Shown here: positions 1 to 12,500 of the stretch, piece after piece
How positions within the stretch are numbered: the first letter of the stretch is position 1
Layout of the letters: each line of letters begins with the position of its first letter
From: Rhinopithecus roxellana
Taxonomy: Eukaryota > Chordata > Mammalia > Primates > Cercopithecidae
Assembly (NCBI RefSeq): GCF_007565055.1
Contig: NC_044554.1
Coordinates: 50,007,176 to 50,071,175 of the forward strand
DNA: 64,000 bases
Direction: 5' to 3'
Translations under genes and position numbers: made by a program
The notes under the pieces: generated by a model
Database searches by the model: none
The model's input: only the letters and a program-made list of their open reading frames with translations
What the model was told of the DNA's origin: nothing

Positions 1-524
1 GAGACAGGCAGGTTTCCTTGAACTGCTGTGAGCTCCACCCAGTTCGAGCTTCCCAGCGGCTTTGTTTACCTACTTAAGCCTCAGCAATGGCGGGCGCCCC
101 TCCCCCAGCCTCGCTGCTGCCTTGCGGTTAGATCCCTGCAGACTGCTGTGTTAACAATGAGGGAGGCTCCGTGGGCGTGGGACCCTCCTGGCCAGGTGAG
201 GGATGTATTCTTCTGGTGTGCCCATTGCTTAAAGCGCGGTATTGGGGTGGGAGTTACCTGATTTTCCAGGTGTTGTGTGTCTCAGTTCCCCTGGCTAGGA
301 AAAGGGATTCCCTTCCCCCTTGCACTTCCCAGGTGAGGCAATGTCTCGCCCTGCTTCAGCTCTCGCTGGTCAGGCTGCAGCAGCTGACCAGCACCGATTG
401 TCCGGCACTCCCTAGTGAGATGACCCCAGTACCTCAGTTGAAAATGCAGAAATCACCGGTCTTCTGTGTCACTCACGCTGGGAGTTGGAGACTGGAGCTG
501 TTCCTATTCGGCCGTCTTGCTCCG
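1..524 (-). mobile_element. L1 (L1PA-type) 5'UTR, element continues off the left edge
   Basis: The + strand is the reverse complement of the primate L1 5'UTR. Read on the minus strand, the element begins near 524 with the characteristic GGCCGAATAGGAACAGCTCC start and runs leftward through the first ~520 bases of the 5'UTR to the window edge. Because the 5' terminus is present, the element was not 5'-truncated and may be full length; its ORFs would lie outside the window. The YY1 site near the L1 start reads AAGACGG instead of AAGATGG (about 511-518), so the usual core is changed. The antisense promoter region of the L1 5'UTR would fire to the right, in the direction of TRPV5. Assignment rests on recognised consensus; the subfamily is not resolved. 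Confidence 0.85.
87..131 (+). pseudogene. Broken L1 ORF0 (antisense ORF of the 5'UTR)
   Basis: Primate L1 5'UTRs carry a short antisense reading frame (ORF0) beginning at an ATG about 450 bases into the element. The matching ATG is at 87 on the + strand, but the frame meets a TAG at 129-131 after 14 codons, so this copy cannot make a normal ORF0 peptide. The identification is from position and orientation within the recognised L1 5'UTR. Confidence 0.5.
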
Positions 525-3500
525 CTGTTAGATCCGAGGCTTCTAAACTTATCATCGTGATTTGAAAGATTCTGTTTTCACAGTGCACCAGATTTGTTAA
601 ATAATAGGAAATTCCTTTTTTTCCCCCTGCTGTTTTCTTACTTGAAAGTCTTAGAAAAAATGAAAATGCACAAATACAGTGTCTTGATTTGACGCATGCA
701 ATTGTTGACATATTCGTTAGCTGGTGGAGCTTTTTCTTAGATGAATGAATACTTTACTGTCCAATTATATTAATAACTCTGGGATCACAGGGATCTCAGT
801 CACTTCAGGACTTCCTCTGCAGATCTCTTGGGATCTGTGGAAATCACTGGGCTCCAGGACCCCTAAGGTCCTTTCTAGTTTAATATCTTGGATTTTATGA
901 GAGTAGTGCAACACCACCATGTCAGAACAGATGAGAGAAAACAAATTCCTCTGTATAAGTTAACAAAAACTACACAAAAGCTGATGTTTGTAAAGCTGGA
1001 GTTAGTTTATTTCTGTCCAATTTGGGGGACATCTTAATGACTCTAAGGTGCCTCGTTGCTCAGTTGTTAAAGTTCTGCTTTACTAGAGATCTCCCAGAAC
1101 TCTATTAATTTGAGTTAACTTCTATCTCCATATATTTCTACTTGGTTTAGGCAGAGCAGCATGCACTATAGTACTCGTTCTCTTAGATTTCTAGGTGAGT
1201 AAAATGTTCAAAGTCCAGGAGTCCAGCAGCTCAGGTTTTAGCCCTAACTCTGAAATTTAATAGTTGTTTGACCTTAGGAAAATCTTACTTCATGCTAGAT
1301 CTGTGATTTTTAACCCAGGCTGCATACTAGAAACCTAGGAAGCTAGTAAAATAACTAGGCTACACCCTAGACCTAATAAGTTAGAATGTCTGAAGCTGAG
1401 GCTCTGGCCTCAGTATTTTTAAGAAACTCTTTGAGTGAGCCAAATGTTCTACCAGGGTTGAGAACCCCTGGCTTCCATCTTTGAGGTCAGTGTAGCTCTG
1501 CCTTTCCAGTCCTAGGCCCACCGCTCTGGTCATTTAGATTCCTGGAGTACTGTTCAGCAGGGGGTTCAAATTTCTTGTCACATCTCCTTTTTGACTTTTG
1601 AAAAAGATTCTCTTGAGCCCTCCTTTGCTTTTCTCTTTCCCAGAAATATTTTGCTAATCCATTAATTAAATAAACTATTATTGAGAGCCTCATACAGGCC
1701 AAACAACTGTTTCAGGTGATGGAAATTCAACAACCATAGTCTGAGCAAAACACACATAATCTCTGCTTTCTTGGAGTCTGCAGACTGGTTTATATTAATC
1801 AAATGATCATACAAATAGATACTTCGTTATAATCTGTGACTGTTGGCATCAATGTTATTTTTTTCTTATAATGAGAAAAGCACAGAGTGGGAAAAAAAAA
1901 AACTTATAGCAGGGGCCTGGTCCCTCTGGGAGGCCAAAGACTGCTTCTGAGAAAGATGACTGAGCTGAGATCTAAGTATGAATTCAATGTGAAAAGAGAG
2001 TTCTAGACAGAAAGAATGCATATTCAAAGGCCTCAAGGCAGGAATAACCTCACCAAAGTCTAGGAACTGAAAGAAGATTCACCAGAGCACAGGGAGCTGG
2101 GATGGGTACCTCCAGGTGAAGTTGTCCAGACAGATCCTTCCCAATTTATGTAGAGTCTTAAAGGCCATGCTGAGGATTTTATGCTTTATCCCCAGGGTAA
2201 TGGGAAGTCAGAAGGATTTTAAACAGGGGAACTTACAGAGTAATTTTTGTTTTAGAAAAATTACTGTGCTTGCATGGTGAATAACAGATGTGGGGGGTGG
2301 TAGGAAGGACATGGGGAGACCAGTCAGGAGGCTACTACAGTTTAGCAAGCAAAAAATAATGGTGGCTCACGCCTGTAATCCCAGCACTTACTAAAGTGGC
2401 CTTATTAAAATGTGGATTCTGACAGTAAGGCTGGGTGGGATCTGAGACTTGGCATTTCCAGTAAGTTGCCAGGGGAGGCCAATGTTGTGATTCTGTGGAC
2501 CATATTTTGAGTGACAAAGCATTATTCTATCATTTAATCTTCGTAGAAATCCTAACAAGTAAATACAATCATCACCACTTTAAAGATGGTGAATCTGAGG
2601 TCAAGAGAGGTTGAATACTTTGGCAAAGACACTGAGCTAGCAAGGGCAGCACTGGGATTGGGCTGCAGGTCTGCTTCCTTTCAGAATCCTCACCTTTACA
2701 CACCAGACAAGGCCATTTCTCCCTCTAGAGTGATGTGCTAGGTCCCAGTCTTCTCTCTTGGCTAGCCAGGGCTTGCCACAATCACTTGTATTTACACATC
2801 TCATCTTTCCCTGTCAGGATTAGAGGCACTTGAGAAGTGCTGTGGGAGGGGATCAGATAAAGAAGGATTCCCTCCCCCAGGTAGTGAGCTACTGGCTCTT
2901 CTCCAGTTCTGATAATTGGCACTATTTTTTCATGGGGTTAACCTACTGGCATATAAGGCAAGTCATACTTCTGTGGGAATGGGTGAAGACTCTTCAGAAG
3001 AAAGGGGTAATCTCCCAAGCCAATCCCCCTGAGAAAATGCAGAGACTGGGACATGAAATTAACCCTTGGAAGGCAGTTTGACTTACATGGGAACCAGATC
3101 TCTCTCTTTCTTTATGGCCCAGCGGTTCTCAACTTGGGGTACACGTCCAAAACACCTACAGAACTTTTCAAGAAAATGCCAGGTTCTTGCTCCAAATTAA
3201 CCCAGGGTTGGCCTGGACATGTGTGTTGTGACAAAGACTTACCACTTGATTCTGATGGGCAGTCCTGGTTATGAACTCATGTCCAGTTAGGAAATTGGAG
3301 AAGCTCTTCATAAGAGCTAGCAGAGCTTTCTCTGAGAACTTCATTCCTTCGCAAGTCTGGGATCATGGGAAGGAAAAAGGTCTAGAGCTGGGCTTGACAA
3401 CTTGTTCTGGGGCCTTCCCACTTCCCACTGGGGTGGCCTGTGTTCCCCATCCTTTCCTCATGGTACATCCCTGGCCCTTACGACCCAGTAGTGCCCCAGG

Positions 3501-6500
3501 CATTGCTGTGCCCACTCCTTCTGGGCATTCCCTTCAAGGCAATGAACTCAGCTGGCTGGGAAGTGAGAGCAAATCTCATTAGGACAATTCTCAGTGATGT
3601 ATAAATGCCAGCCTGCATAGGGGATTTGGTTGTTGATAGCTCCTTAAATTGCAAGCCATGTTGTGGAGTAAAAAATTCCAGTCATTGTTAGATGATATTT
3701 ATTTTTAAAGGGGTGGATTGGAGTATTTTCTCTGTGCATTGTTAGCCAGGTCTGCTTAGGTGTCCTTGATCTAGGAATCTGAAAATTTCAGAAAAGCACA
3801 ATTAGTTATCATTCTTTTCCTCTTAGGCCTCCAGATAGGTCTCTCCATCCCCGCTTCCTGTCCTCCTTACCACACTTCTGCACTCTTAGGTAGTGCTCAG
3901 CTTGCACCTGCTGTCTCCTCTCTCCTTTTTCTCCTTCCTTCTTTCCTTTCTTACCAATTGAGTGCCTACCACATTGTGTGCATTTGTGGATAAAAAGTAG
4001 GAGGGAGGCATCCCTGCCCTCAGGAAGCTCTAAGACTACTGGTGAGACATGGGGTACCCAGACACTTTCAGTGTGATGGGAGAGGGCTGTCAATACGCAG
4101 CAGCCCCACATGTCCCAGGAGAGACACATGACCTGGGCATGGAGGGGCAGGAAAGGAGGCCCAGGAGGAGTGTTGGCCTGACCTGAGTCTTGAGGCATTG
4201 GTGAGGATGAGCCAGGTCAACATGGTGGAGGAAGGCATTCTGACAAAGTGGCACAGCCTACGCAGAGTCCCGACTTAGCAACCCAGAACCCCAATAGCTC
4301 AATGTGGCCGGAGCTCACACAGGGTATGAGGACACAGGGCAGGGGCCATAGTAGCGAGGATTTTCTACATCCCGTTTGGTACTCTGGTTTTATTTTTTAC
4401 ATTCTTATCTCACATTGAGCTTTCCTAATTAAAAGAAAATGATGTACATCGTGCTCATGACTTACAAATCAAGTGGCAGATCTGATAGAGAGCAACTGCA
4501 TCCAGGACAACCCCTCCTTCTCACCCATGTCTTACTCACGGAGGACAACCAGTTTTTCTTTCTTTTAGCTCTTCCTTCCTGTCATCACCTCCGCATCCCT
4601 GGAATCAAATGCTTCTATCTCTAATTGCTAATCAAATCTAGACATTATCTAGTGAATTTCTATGATGATAAAGATTAAAGAGCACCCTCCACTGCCACCT
4701 CTCCTGCATTTCTATTCTGAAGGCATTGGGGAGCTAGCAATGATGTTAAACAGAGAAGTCTCAGGATGATATCTCTGTTTCAGAAAGATCAATTCAGAAG
4801 CATTGTGGGGGGTGGGTTGAAAAAGCGGAAATAGGTGTAGGGTAAACTGGATGGTAGATGGCATAGGTTTGCCCTGAGGCAGTAGTTCTGTTAACCAAGG
4901 AAAAGGAGAACATGTCAGAGAGAATTGGGAACTGAACGAGTAGGACTGGAGAATGGGTGCCCTGATAATTTACTTTGCCAAACATAACCAGGAAACAGTG
5001 TTTTCATAAGGACCCTAAATCTAGAGAGTTGTGAATCAGCATCTCAATCTAGAAAAAAAAAAAGTCTTGAAGGCAATTCCCAAAGAATAGAATTTTAAAA
5101 ATTAAAAGAAACATCCATCACCAGTTTGGGCTTAGGATTTAATTCTAGGGGTGCAAGGTGGTTAATTAAAAGGGAAGACTATTTTCACTTCAATTTAATG
5201 CCCCTTTCCATCTCTGAAATACTGAAATCTTCCTTACCTTTGCAAAGAGTATCTATTCTAAAGCAAGAGCTAACATTATATGTCAGTGTGAAACACTGGA
5301 GCTGCCCAGAAAATCTAAAGAAAATCAAAGTGCTTTAAAAGCCCACTATTATCATTATTTATATTGCAACTTTTACACACATATATTATTTTTGTTTTCC
5401 AGAGACAGTAGTTTATAAAACAAAGCAAACAAAACCCTACAGAAGGGTTTGTATTCTGGTCTTGGAGAACAGCAAGGAAGGGGGCTCTCTGGAGTCTGTG
5501 GCACTTTGCAGCCTGGTTTAAGGATAAGGACCCCAGGGACAGAGTGCTGGAGGCAGCTTCTCTAGGTCAGTCAGATCCCAGGTAATGCAGAGGCAAAAAA
5601 TTGGGGTTTCTGAACACCTCCGTTACGCCCTAGTGAATTTGTGCAGGGGAACGCGTACTTGTAAAGAAACCTGTTGAACTGGTGAGAGGAAGCCCTAGCA
5701 GGAGAATTTGGTGACCAAAATTGTCCCCAGCATTAGAGGGTTTCACATTTTCATTTCCTGAAGAAATGGCTGCTGTGACTCCCTGGCTGGCTTCTAGGGG
5801 CGCCCTGATCTTCCCAGCCCTCCTCTCCAGCTTATGTGTGTAGTTCTTTTCTTCCTGAGGCAAGAAAAGATTGGTAGCATTTTTTCAGACATATTGAATC
5901 AAGACACAACATTTTAAAAATAAAAATAATTTTTTACAGACACATATATGGCATAGATGTAGTTATTTCTATATTTAATGTTATTTTGTTTCTAAAGTAA
6001 TGTATTTGTTGTTTATCCTCCTACTCACTACCTGACTCTGTGAAGGAGTAGGCATGTTTTACACTAAAAGACAGATGCTATAGAAACATTAAGATAAAGA
6101 AAAAGAACACAGTCCATGAACTGAATTTCAGGAGAGAAGAGAAGGAATTCAAAGATAGTTGCTAGAGCGGAGGACAAAACCAAAACAAACAAAACAAAAC
6201 AAAAACTCTGAAATTCTTTGGAAGCAAGTAAAAAAAGAAATTTTCTATTATATGATAAAATAAAATTTACTAGTTTCTCAAGAGAGAGACATGTCAGAAA
6301 AGCTTACAGAGCATACAATTTTTTAAGCCCAAAAAAAAAAAAAAAGTGTTGACTGATGTCTGGTCACAGGTTGTTAGACCACAGAGATCTGCACACACAC
6401 AGACAGAAGCTTCTGTCCTAGTGTCTCTTGGTTCCCTATGTCAAAAGCGCTGCCTCTCACTGGACAGGTGCGTGTGCTGCTGCAGTAGCGTCTGGAGAGA

Positions 6501-7674
6501 TGCTTACAGGTTCCAGCTGATTAGCAGAGCAGGGATAATTGCTGTTTCTTATGCTAACAAGGGATCACATTCTCCCCAGCTTAAATCATCAGCTTTCCTG
6601 CTGGCCCCAGGGGACTCTCAACTCCTTTCTTGGGTGCACTATTAGGAGATGTGACCTTGGACAACAGAGCTCCCAAAAGTCAAAAGGCTGCTTGCATGTG
6701 TTGAAATTATTTGTGCAATATCATGTGGGAATTTTCTATATGTGAACACAGTTTTCTAGAAAGAAGGTATACAGTTTTTATTATGTTTTCAAGTGAGCGC
6801 ATAACTTCAAAAAGATAAGGATAATTAATGTAGGATCCTAGCACTACATCTGTGATATTGCATAAGTTTCACCATGAAGTAACATGCATTGAAGTAGGGT
6901 GGTCTTCATTCCACCTTGACCCTTGGACTGTACCTTCTACAACTACTGCTCAGGATAGGCAGAGACCCTTCCTCATAGTGTCTCTAGCCCCTTTTCTGCT
7001 CTTTTCCATAATGTCAAATCATAATAAAACCACAGTGAATATGTCTGTAGTGCTTTATGATTTATAAAGTTCATGCAAATATATCATTAATGTAAGCTTC
7101 ACAATGACTCTGGGAGGTAAGCACTGTAGCCTCCATTTTACAGATGAGAAACCTCAAGTTCAGAGATTTTTCCATGAATGGTTCAAGGTCTCACTAGAGG
7201 TAGTAGATTTTGGGCCCGTGAGGGAACCTGAATTCTGTGATATGTTTACAGTGTATTCTTCCCCCTGGGAGCCATGATGAGTTTGGAAAAGGTGGACTTT
7301 CCACATAGCTGAAACCATCCCAAGCCACTAATACCTCTTCCTGTTGGCTCACTTGATGCTCTGAAATGTGTTCTCAGCTGCTCAGTATACGCATCATAAA
7401 TTTCTGCTTACAAGCATCTATAGAAAAGGCGATTTTGCTGGATGGTAGCTCAAGACATTAGCATATGTGACGTCTATTAAACCTTGGATACATAGACTCC
7501 TGTCTTGGTCACAGAGTTACCCACAATGGCAAGTACAATGGGGGTGGGGTGATGCTGGTGGGAAGGGGAGCTTTCCTTTATTTTGGATGGACTTTAGCAG
7601 CTTTCAATCATTTGCGTAAAAGGATTTGACTCTTTGCCCATCAGAAAGCACTTCTTCTGAATTTCCCCACATAG
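525..7674 (+). other. TRPV5: TRPV5 intron 8 (3' part) with scattered old repeats
   Basis: No coding exon is recognisable here. I looked for the exon that should precede residue 375 (first membrane segment and the loop before S2) and did not see it, so the intron extends past the left edge. Contents seen: hAT-type fragments near 1298-1465, 2395-2520 and 3120-3270; a ~33-base Alu scrap at 2360-2392; MIR-like stretches near 2535-2660 and 7070-7225; A-rich runs near 6330. The rest looks like ordinary intronic DNA. The intron ends with a CCCACATAG acceptor at 7674. Confidence 0.65.
2360..2392 (+). repeat. Tiny Alu left-monomer fragment
   Basis: About 33 bases match the start of the Alu left monomer (GGTGGCTCACGCCTGTAATC and the following CCCAGCACTT). 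They stop abruptly, with no right monomer or A tail. It sits against a hAT-type fragment that begins near 2395. Confidence 0.6.
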
Positions 7675-8610
7675 GAGGCCTATGAGACACATGAAGATAT
7701 CGTCAGGCTGGTGGGGGAGCTGGTGAGCGTCATTGGGGCTGTGATCATCCTGCTGCTAGAGGTGAGGTGCAGGTGGGGTCCAAGCTAAGCCCATCCCATC
7801 TAAGGCCCAGACTGAACCGCAGTCCACATTGTCTTTTTGTTTTGCTGTCCTTTCCCCAGATCCCAGACATCTTCAGGGTCGGTGCCTCTCGCTATTTTGG
7901 ACAGACAATTCTTGGGGGGCCATTCCATGTCATCATGTGAGTATCCCCTCATTCCAGCCCCCTGCCTTTCCTTGCCAGAATCTTTTCCTGTCTCCAGTTC
8001 ACTTTCTGATATCTAGGCCTCGGGTCACTCTCACTCCAAGCACTTCTCTCCAGTGGACTTGTAGGTGTAACTGTATGTGTGTTTTAGGTGTAAAGACGAA
8101 GCCTGAGTGTGTGGGTCCCACCCCAGTCACCACTGTGCTGTAGGGACCTAGAATAGTTCCAGTTTGTCTCTCACTCCCTGCTCTCTGCTCCCCCCAGCAT
8201 CACCTATGCCTCCCTGGTGCTGGTGACCATGGCGATGCGGCTCACCAACACCAATGGGGAGGTGGTGCCCATGTCCTTTGCCCTGGTGCTGGGCTGGTGC
8301 AGTGTCATGTATTTTGCTCGAGGATTCCAGATGCTGGGTCCTTTCACCATCATGATCCAGAAGGTCAGTGCTTTCCCAAAGTTTCCTCTGCCTCAGGCAC
8401 AAGACCTTCCCAGACAGACAGAGGGATGGAGGTAGAGTGGGGCTGGTGGAACCATGGGAGCCTCCTGATCTGTTAGCGTTAGCTCCTCAGAGGCAGTGGA
8501 AAAGGAATCATCCCACTCTTTCTCCCTTCTCTGTTTCCTGCAGATGATTTTTGGAGACCTAATGCGTTTCTGCTGGCTGATGGCTGTGGTTATCTTGGGA
8601 TTTGCCTCTG
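7675..8610 (+). CDS. TRPV5: TRPV5 exons 9-12: S2 to S5
   Basis: Exon 9 (7675-7761, 29 codons) carries LVGELVSVIGAVIILLLE, the second membrane helix. Exon 10 (7860-7936) ends inside an Ile codon (AT|C) completed by exon 11 (8198-8363), which holds the end of S3 and all of S4, including the conserved GFQMLGPFTIMIQK linker. Exon 12 (8544-8610) encodes MIFGDLMRFCWLMAVVILGF, the S5 helix, and ends in phase 1. Exon lengths 87, 77, 166 and 67 equal those of TRPV6 exons 9-12. Introns here are short (98 to 261 bases). Confidence 0.93.
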
Positions 8611-9526
8611 GTAAGGCACCATTCCCTCGTCTACTAGATCAGCAGATCCAGTTCTCCAGACTCTCATTCTTGCTCTCAGTTCTCATTCGCACTTCATTTT
8701 GCTTTTTTTTTTTTTCCTGTTGGAAGGTGAGTCTAAAAGCACACCCATATTTATAGACCAGGGGCCACTCAGGTTGGCCTAGGAAGGTAAAGTCATGTGT
8801 TCAGGGCCAATAACATTCATGTTCACTAACTGCCTTGCACGATCTTTAAAGGAGAGACAGAAAAAGACTTTTGGTGAGAACAGGGCATTAAACAGGAAAG
8901 ACTGGCCAGTCATGGATCTCAGAAAACCATATGAACAAACAGAGATCGTGCTATGCTTAACACTCCCATGTTTACAATTCAGAAGAGAACATAAAGCGCT
9001 CAACAACATATAACTTGCTTTTTTTCTATATGTGGTCATTTAAACTTGAGAAAAAATATGAAAGAATTAGAAACAGGAGACGCAGAAAAACAGCTTGGAC
9101 AGTTTGAAGAATGACAGAGAAAACAAAAAAGAAGAGTTGTGAAGAGAGACTGGGAGAACAGGGACACACAGGCACCCAGTCAAGGAACAGCCAGTGAAAG
9201 TGCCAGGGAGCAAAAGAAAGGAACAGCACAGCAGGAAAACACAGGCAGGTGGAGAGAGCCAGAGGGAAGGAGAGGGTAGGTGGAGGAACAGAAGAGAGTC
9301 CTTAGGGAGGGGCAGACAGAGGAAGGCCCAGGTCTGAAAGCAAAAGGCCAGTAGCTCAAATTCAGTCCTCAGTGTCTGCAACGGATCATCTATTAGACAA
9401 GAAGAGTCACTAGATGAGCTTTAAGAGTCCCTCCCATCTCTAAAAAGCAATGACTAAGTGCAGAGGACTCCATTACTATCCTCAGGAATTTCCCGTTCAA
9501 TGGGGATTCCCACAAAACAACAGACC

Positions 9527-9561
<35 letters not shown>

Positions 9562-12500
9562 AACCCCCACCAAAATCTGAAATGTGAAAGAGTAAAACGA
9601 TGGCTTTCTGCCTGTTTGGAGTTTTCCACCCCAAGCCCTTATGTACCCTTTCCTCCCACTCCCTGGCCATCTACATCTATACATAACACAGATTACAAAA
9701 TGAGGTGATGGTCGCAGAATGGCTTTCTGTAGATGTCCTCTATTCAGAGCTCTCTAAATGATCACTTATTGGTCATTGCACTTGCTTTTCTCTTAAATAA
9801 ATAAGGAGGCAATGCTTTGTCATAGACCCTGTTTCTGCTCTCAGAATCACCTTGTGCTTCAGCTCCTTATGCAGAGAGGAGGCTTTCAAGCAGTCTAGTG
9901 CTGTCCTGAAGTTCCATTACACTCACTGCTATCCAGTAGGCTCCACCCTGAGCAGGAATCCATTTCCTATGTTGGTTCAGGTTCACTCAGGGAATGTCAG
10001 AGTGATGGAGGGTTATCTAGAGGCCATCAAAATAAAAAGGGGCTCTTCTTTTCGTCTGTTCATGTGTTCTGTTCTTTAAAAATTGTTGAAGATTCCATGC
10101 ATTCTTATAATAACTTGCCTTTTAAGTATTTGGTTTTCTAAAATGTAAAAACCAGTTAGGTGACCTATTATCCATTATCCATACAAACACACACACTGCA
10201 CACACATACAATTTTGTTGTTGTTAAATGACTGTTACCATGACCATTACCCAGAGTGGTGAACTTAATCATAGGACATCTTAGGGTTAGACAGTTCCACA
10301 GGAAACTACGTTTATTAGTATGTAATTATCTGTGCAAATGTATTTAGATATACATATATATCAGAGATAGAATAAGTGCTAACCATGTCCATGCTTATTG
10401 TGATAACTCCATTATCCAATCTCCATGTCTCTTCCTGGGTGGAGCAGCGTTCTATATCATTTTCCAGACAGAGGACCCAACCAGTTTGGGGCAGTTCTAC
10501 GACTACCCCATAGCACTGTTCAGCACCTTCGAGCTTTTTCTCACTGTTATTGATGCACCTGCCAACTATGCTGTGGACTTGCCCTTCATGTTCAGCGTTG
10601 TCAACTTCGCCTTCGCCATCATTGCCACACTGCTCATGCTCAACTTGTTCATCGCCATGATGGGTGACACCCACTGGAGGGTGGCCCAGGAGCGGGATGA
10701 GCTCTGGAGGGCCCAGGTGAGTGTATTTGTGTTAGTCTTGCTAAGAGGCAGGGGATGGAGAGAAAAATCAAAGTGGAAAATGTTATGGTGAATCATTCTT
10801 AAAAGAGTCACAGAAAAACTCAATGAGGCTGTCACCTCAACAGAGGTTTGCATAAAACTGAGGTACATGTGGATAAATGGAAGGGATAGAAGGAGGATTA
10901 AATGGAGGATAGTGGCAAGAAGTGGGGTTGTTGCTCACAGGTGAAAAGTAGACCTAGGAGTGATCCTGGAGTCCAGTGGGAACTAGAAGTGACCTTGTTC
11001 TGGCATATTCCAGTTTTCAGTTTGGACCTTATCTTCTATTTGCTTCTATAAATCCCTGTTTCTCTATGATCTTTTCTTTATATCATCATAGACTGACAAA
11101 TATTAGAATTAGAAGTGACCCTCAATGGCCCTCAAGTTGACCTCCTACTTAACATAATAATCATTTATTGGTCAGAAGGTCATTCAATATCTTCTTTAAT
11201 GCTGATTAGGACCTTATTATCTTTTAAATTCAGGTAGAGGTTGGGAAGAAGGGAGTTTTCCCATATTTTTAAAGATTTTGTTGTTAGACATTCATGTTGC
11301 ATTGAGCTAAAATCTATCTTCTTAAAATTTCATTCTTTGGTCCCAGTCTTTCCCTCTCATATAACACAGAACACATTCTTCCATATAAGCACCATTCAAA
11401 TATTTGAATATAGCCATCATTTTTCCCTTAGACTTTTCACTCATTTAGTGATGATCATTTAGACCCTGCTATGTGTTGGCAAACACCTAGGAGCTAGGAA
11501 CATGAGCATTAACACAACAGACACCATCTGTGCCCTCATGGAGCTGACGGTTTAGTTGGAAAGACAGGCATGAAGTTAATGACTTCACAAAAAGCTGTAA
11601 CATTACAGCAGCAAAAGTGCCATAGAAAATGTAAGGTACTAGGAAGAGGATGCAACAGAGGAATTGAACTGGGAGGTGAAGACGTGCTTTCCTGAGGGAG
11701 CAACATTTAAGATGAGAACCCAAAGGTGAGCAAGAACTAGCTAGTTAAAAGGAAGGAGGGAAAAGGATGCAGGTCAAGGTTAGTAGCAATTAGGACTCTT
11801 GGCTACAGGGACAGAAAACCAAACTCAAACAGACTTTTAGATTTTTAAACAGGGGGAGGAGGATGTGTTAGTCCTCGTAAATGAGAAGTTTAGAGAATTA
11901 AACTAACTTTAGAGGTATCTGGCCAGAATGCAGATCCACATCTTATACATTACATCCATTCCTCTGTCCGGCTCTCTTTTGACCTCTCTTCTAAGGCAAG
12001 CTTTCCCATCGTGTTTGTGAGATCACTTCTAGAAGCTCCAAGCTCCAAAAAGAATGAGGACCTGCATTGCAATACGCAGCTCCAAGGGCCCCACTCATGT
12101 TGTGTTCTGTGAGGCTCCTGGTGCCAGGCAAAACTGTAGGCTTTAAAAGAACATCTTTCTCTCTGCCAATTCCTTCCATGTTCCATCTCATGGGAACACA
12201 TTTGGGTCATAGGCACATCATTGAATCTAAGGGAAGACCAAGGACTAGATAGTGGAGGTGTTGGTGATGGTGGTGGAGGGGAGGTTTGAGGGAAAATAAA
12301 TTAATGAAGCAGAACTGTGTGAAGCCCAGTCAACTCAAACCAATGCACTGAAAGTGATGAGGCAGCAATTCCCTAAATGAAAACTGGGTGCTGTTACCTG
12401 AGGAAGGACGAGGCTGCATGATGGCTCAGGAAGAACAATAAACATTCCTTTCAAGGCAAAGAAGAACAGCTATCCAGGGTAAGAGCACAGAATGACTGGA

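Noticed and set aside
1..524. Interpretation as a 3'-truncated L1 promoter standing alone
   Set aside because: Orientation shows the true L1 5' end at about 524 with the body running left off the window, so no truncation can be claimed.
1..7674. Search for TRPV5 exons 1-8
   Set aside because: No sequence resembling the ankyrin exons or the S1 exon was seen; these exons must lie left of the window.
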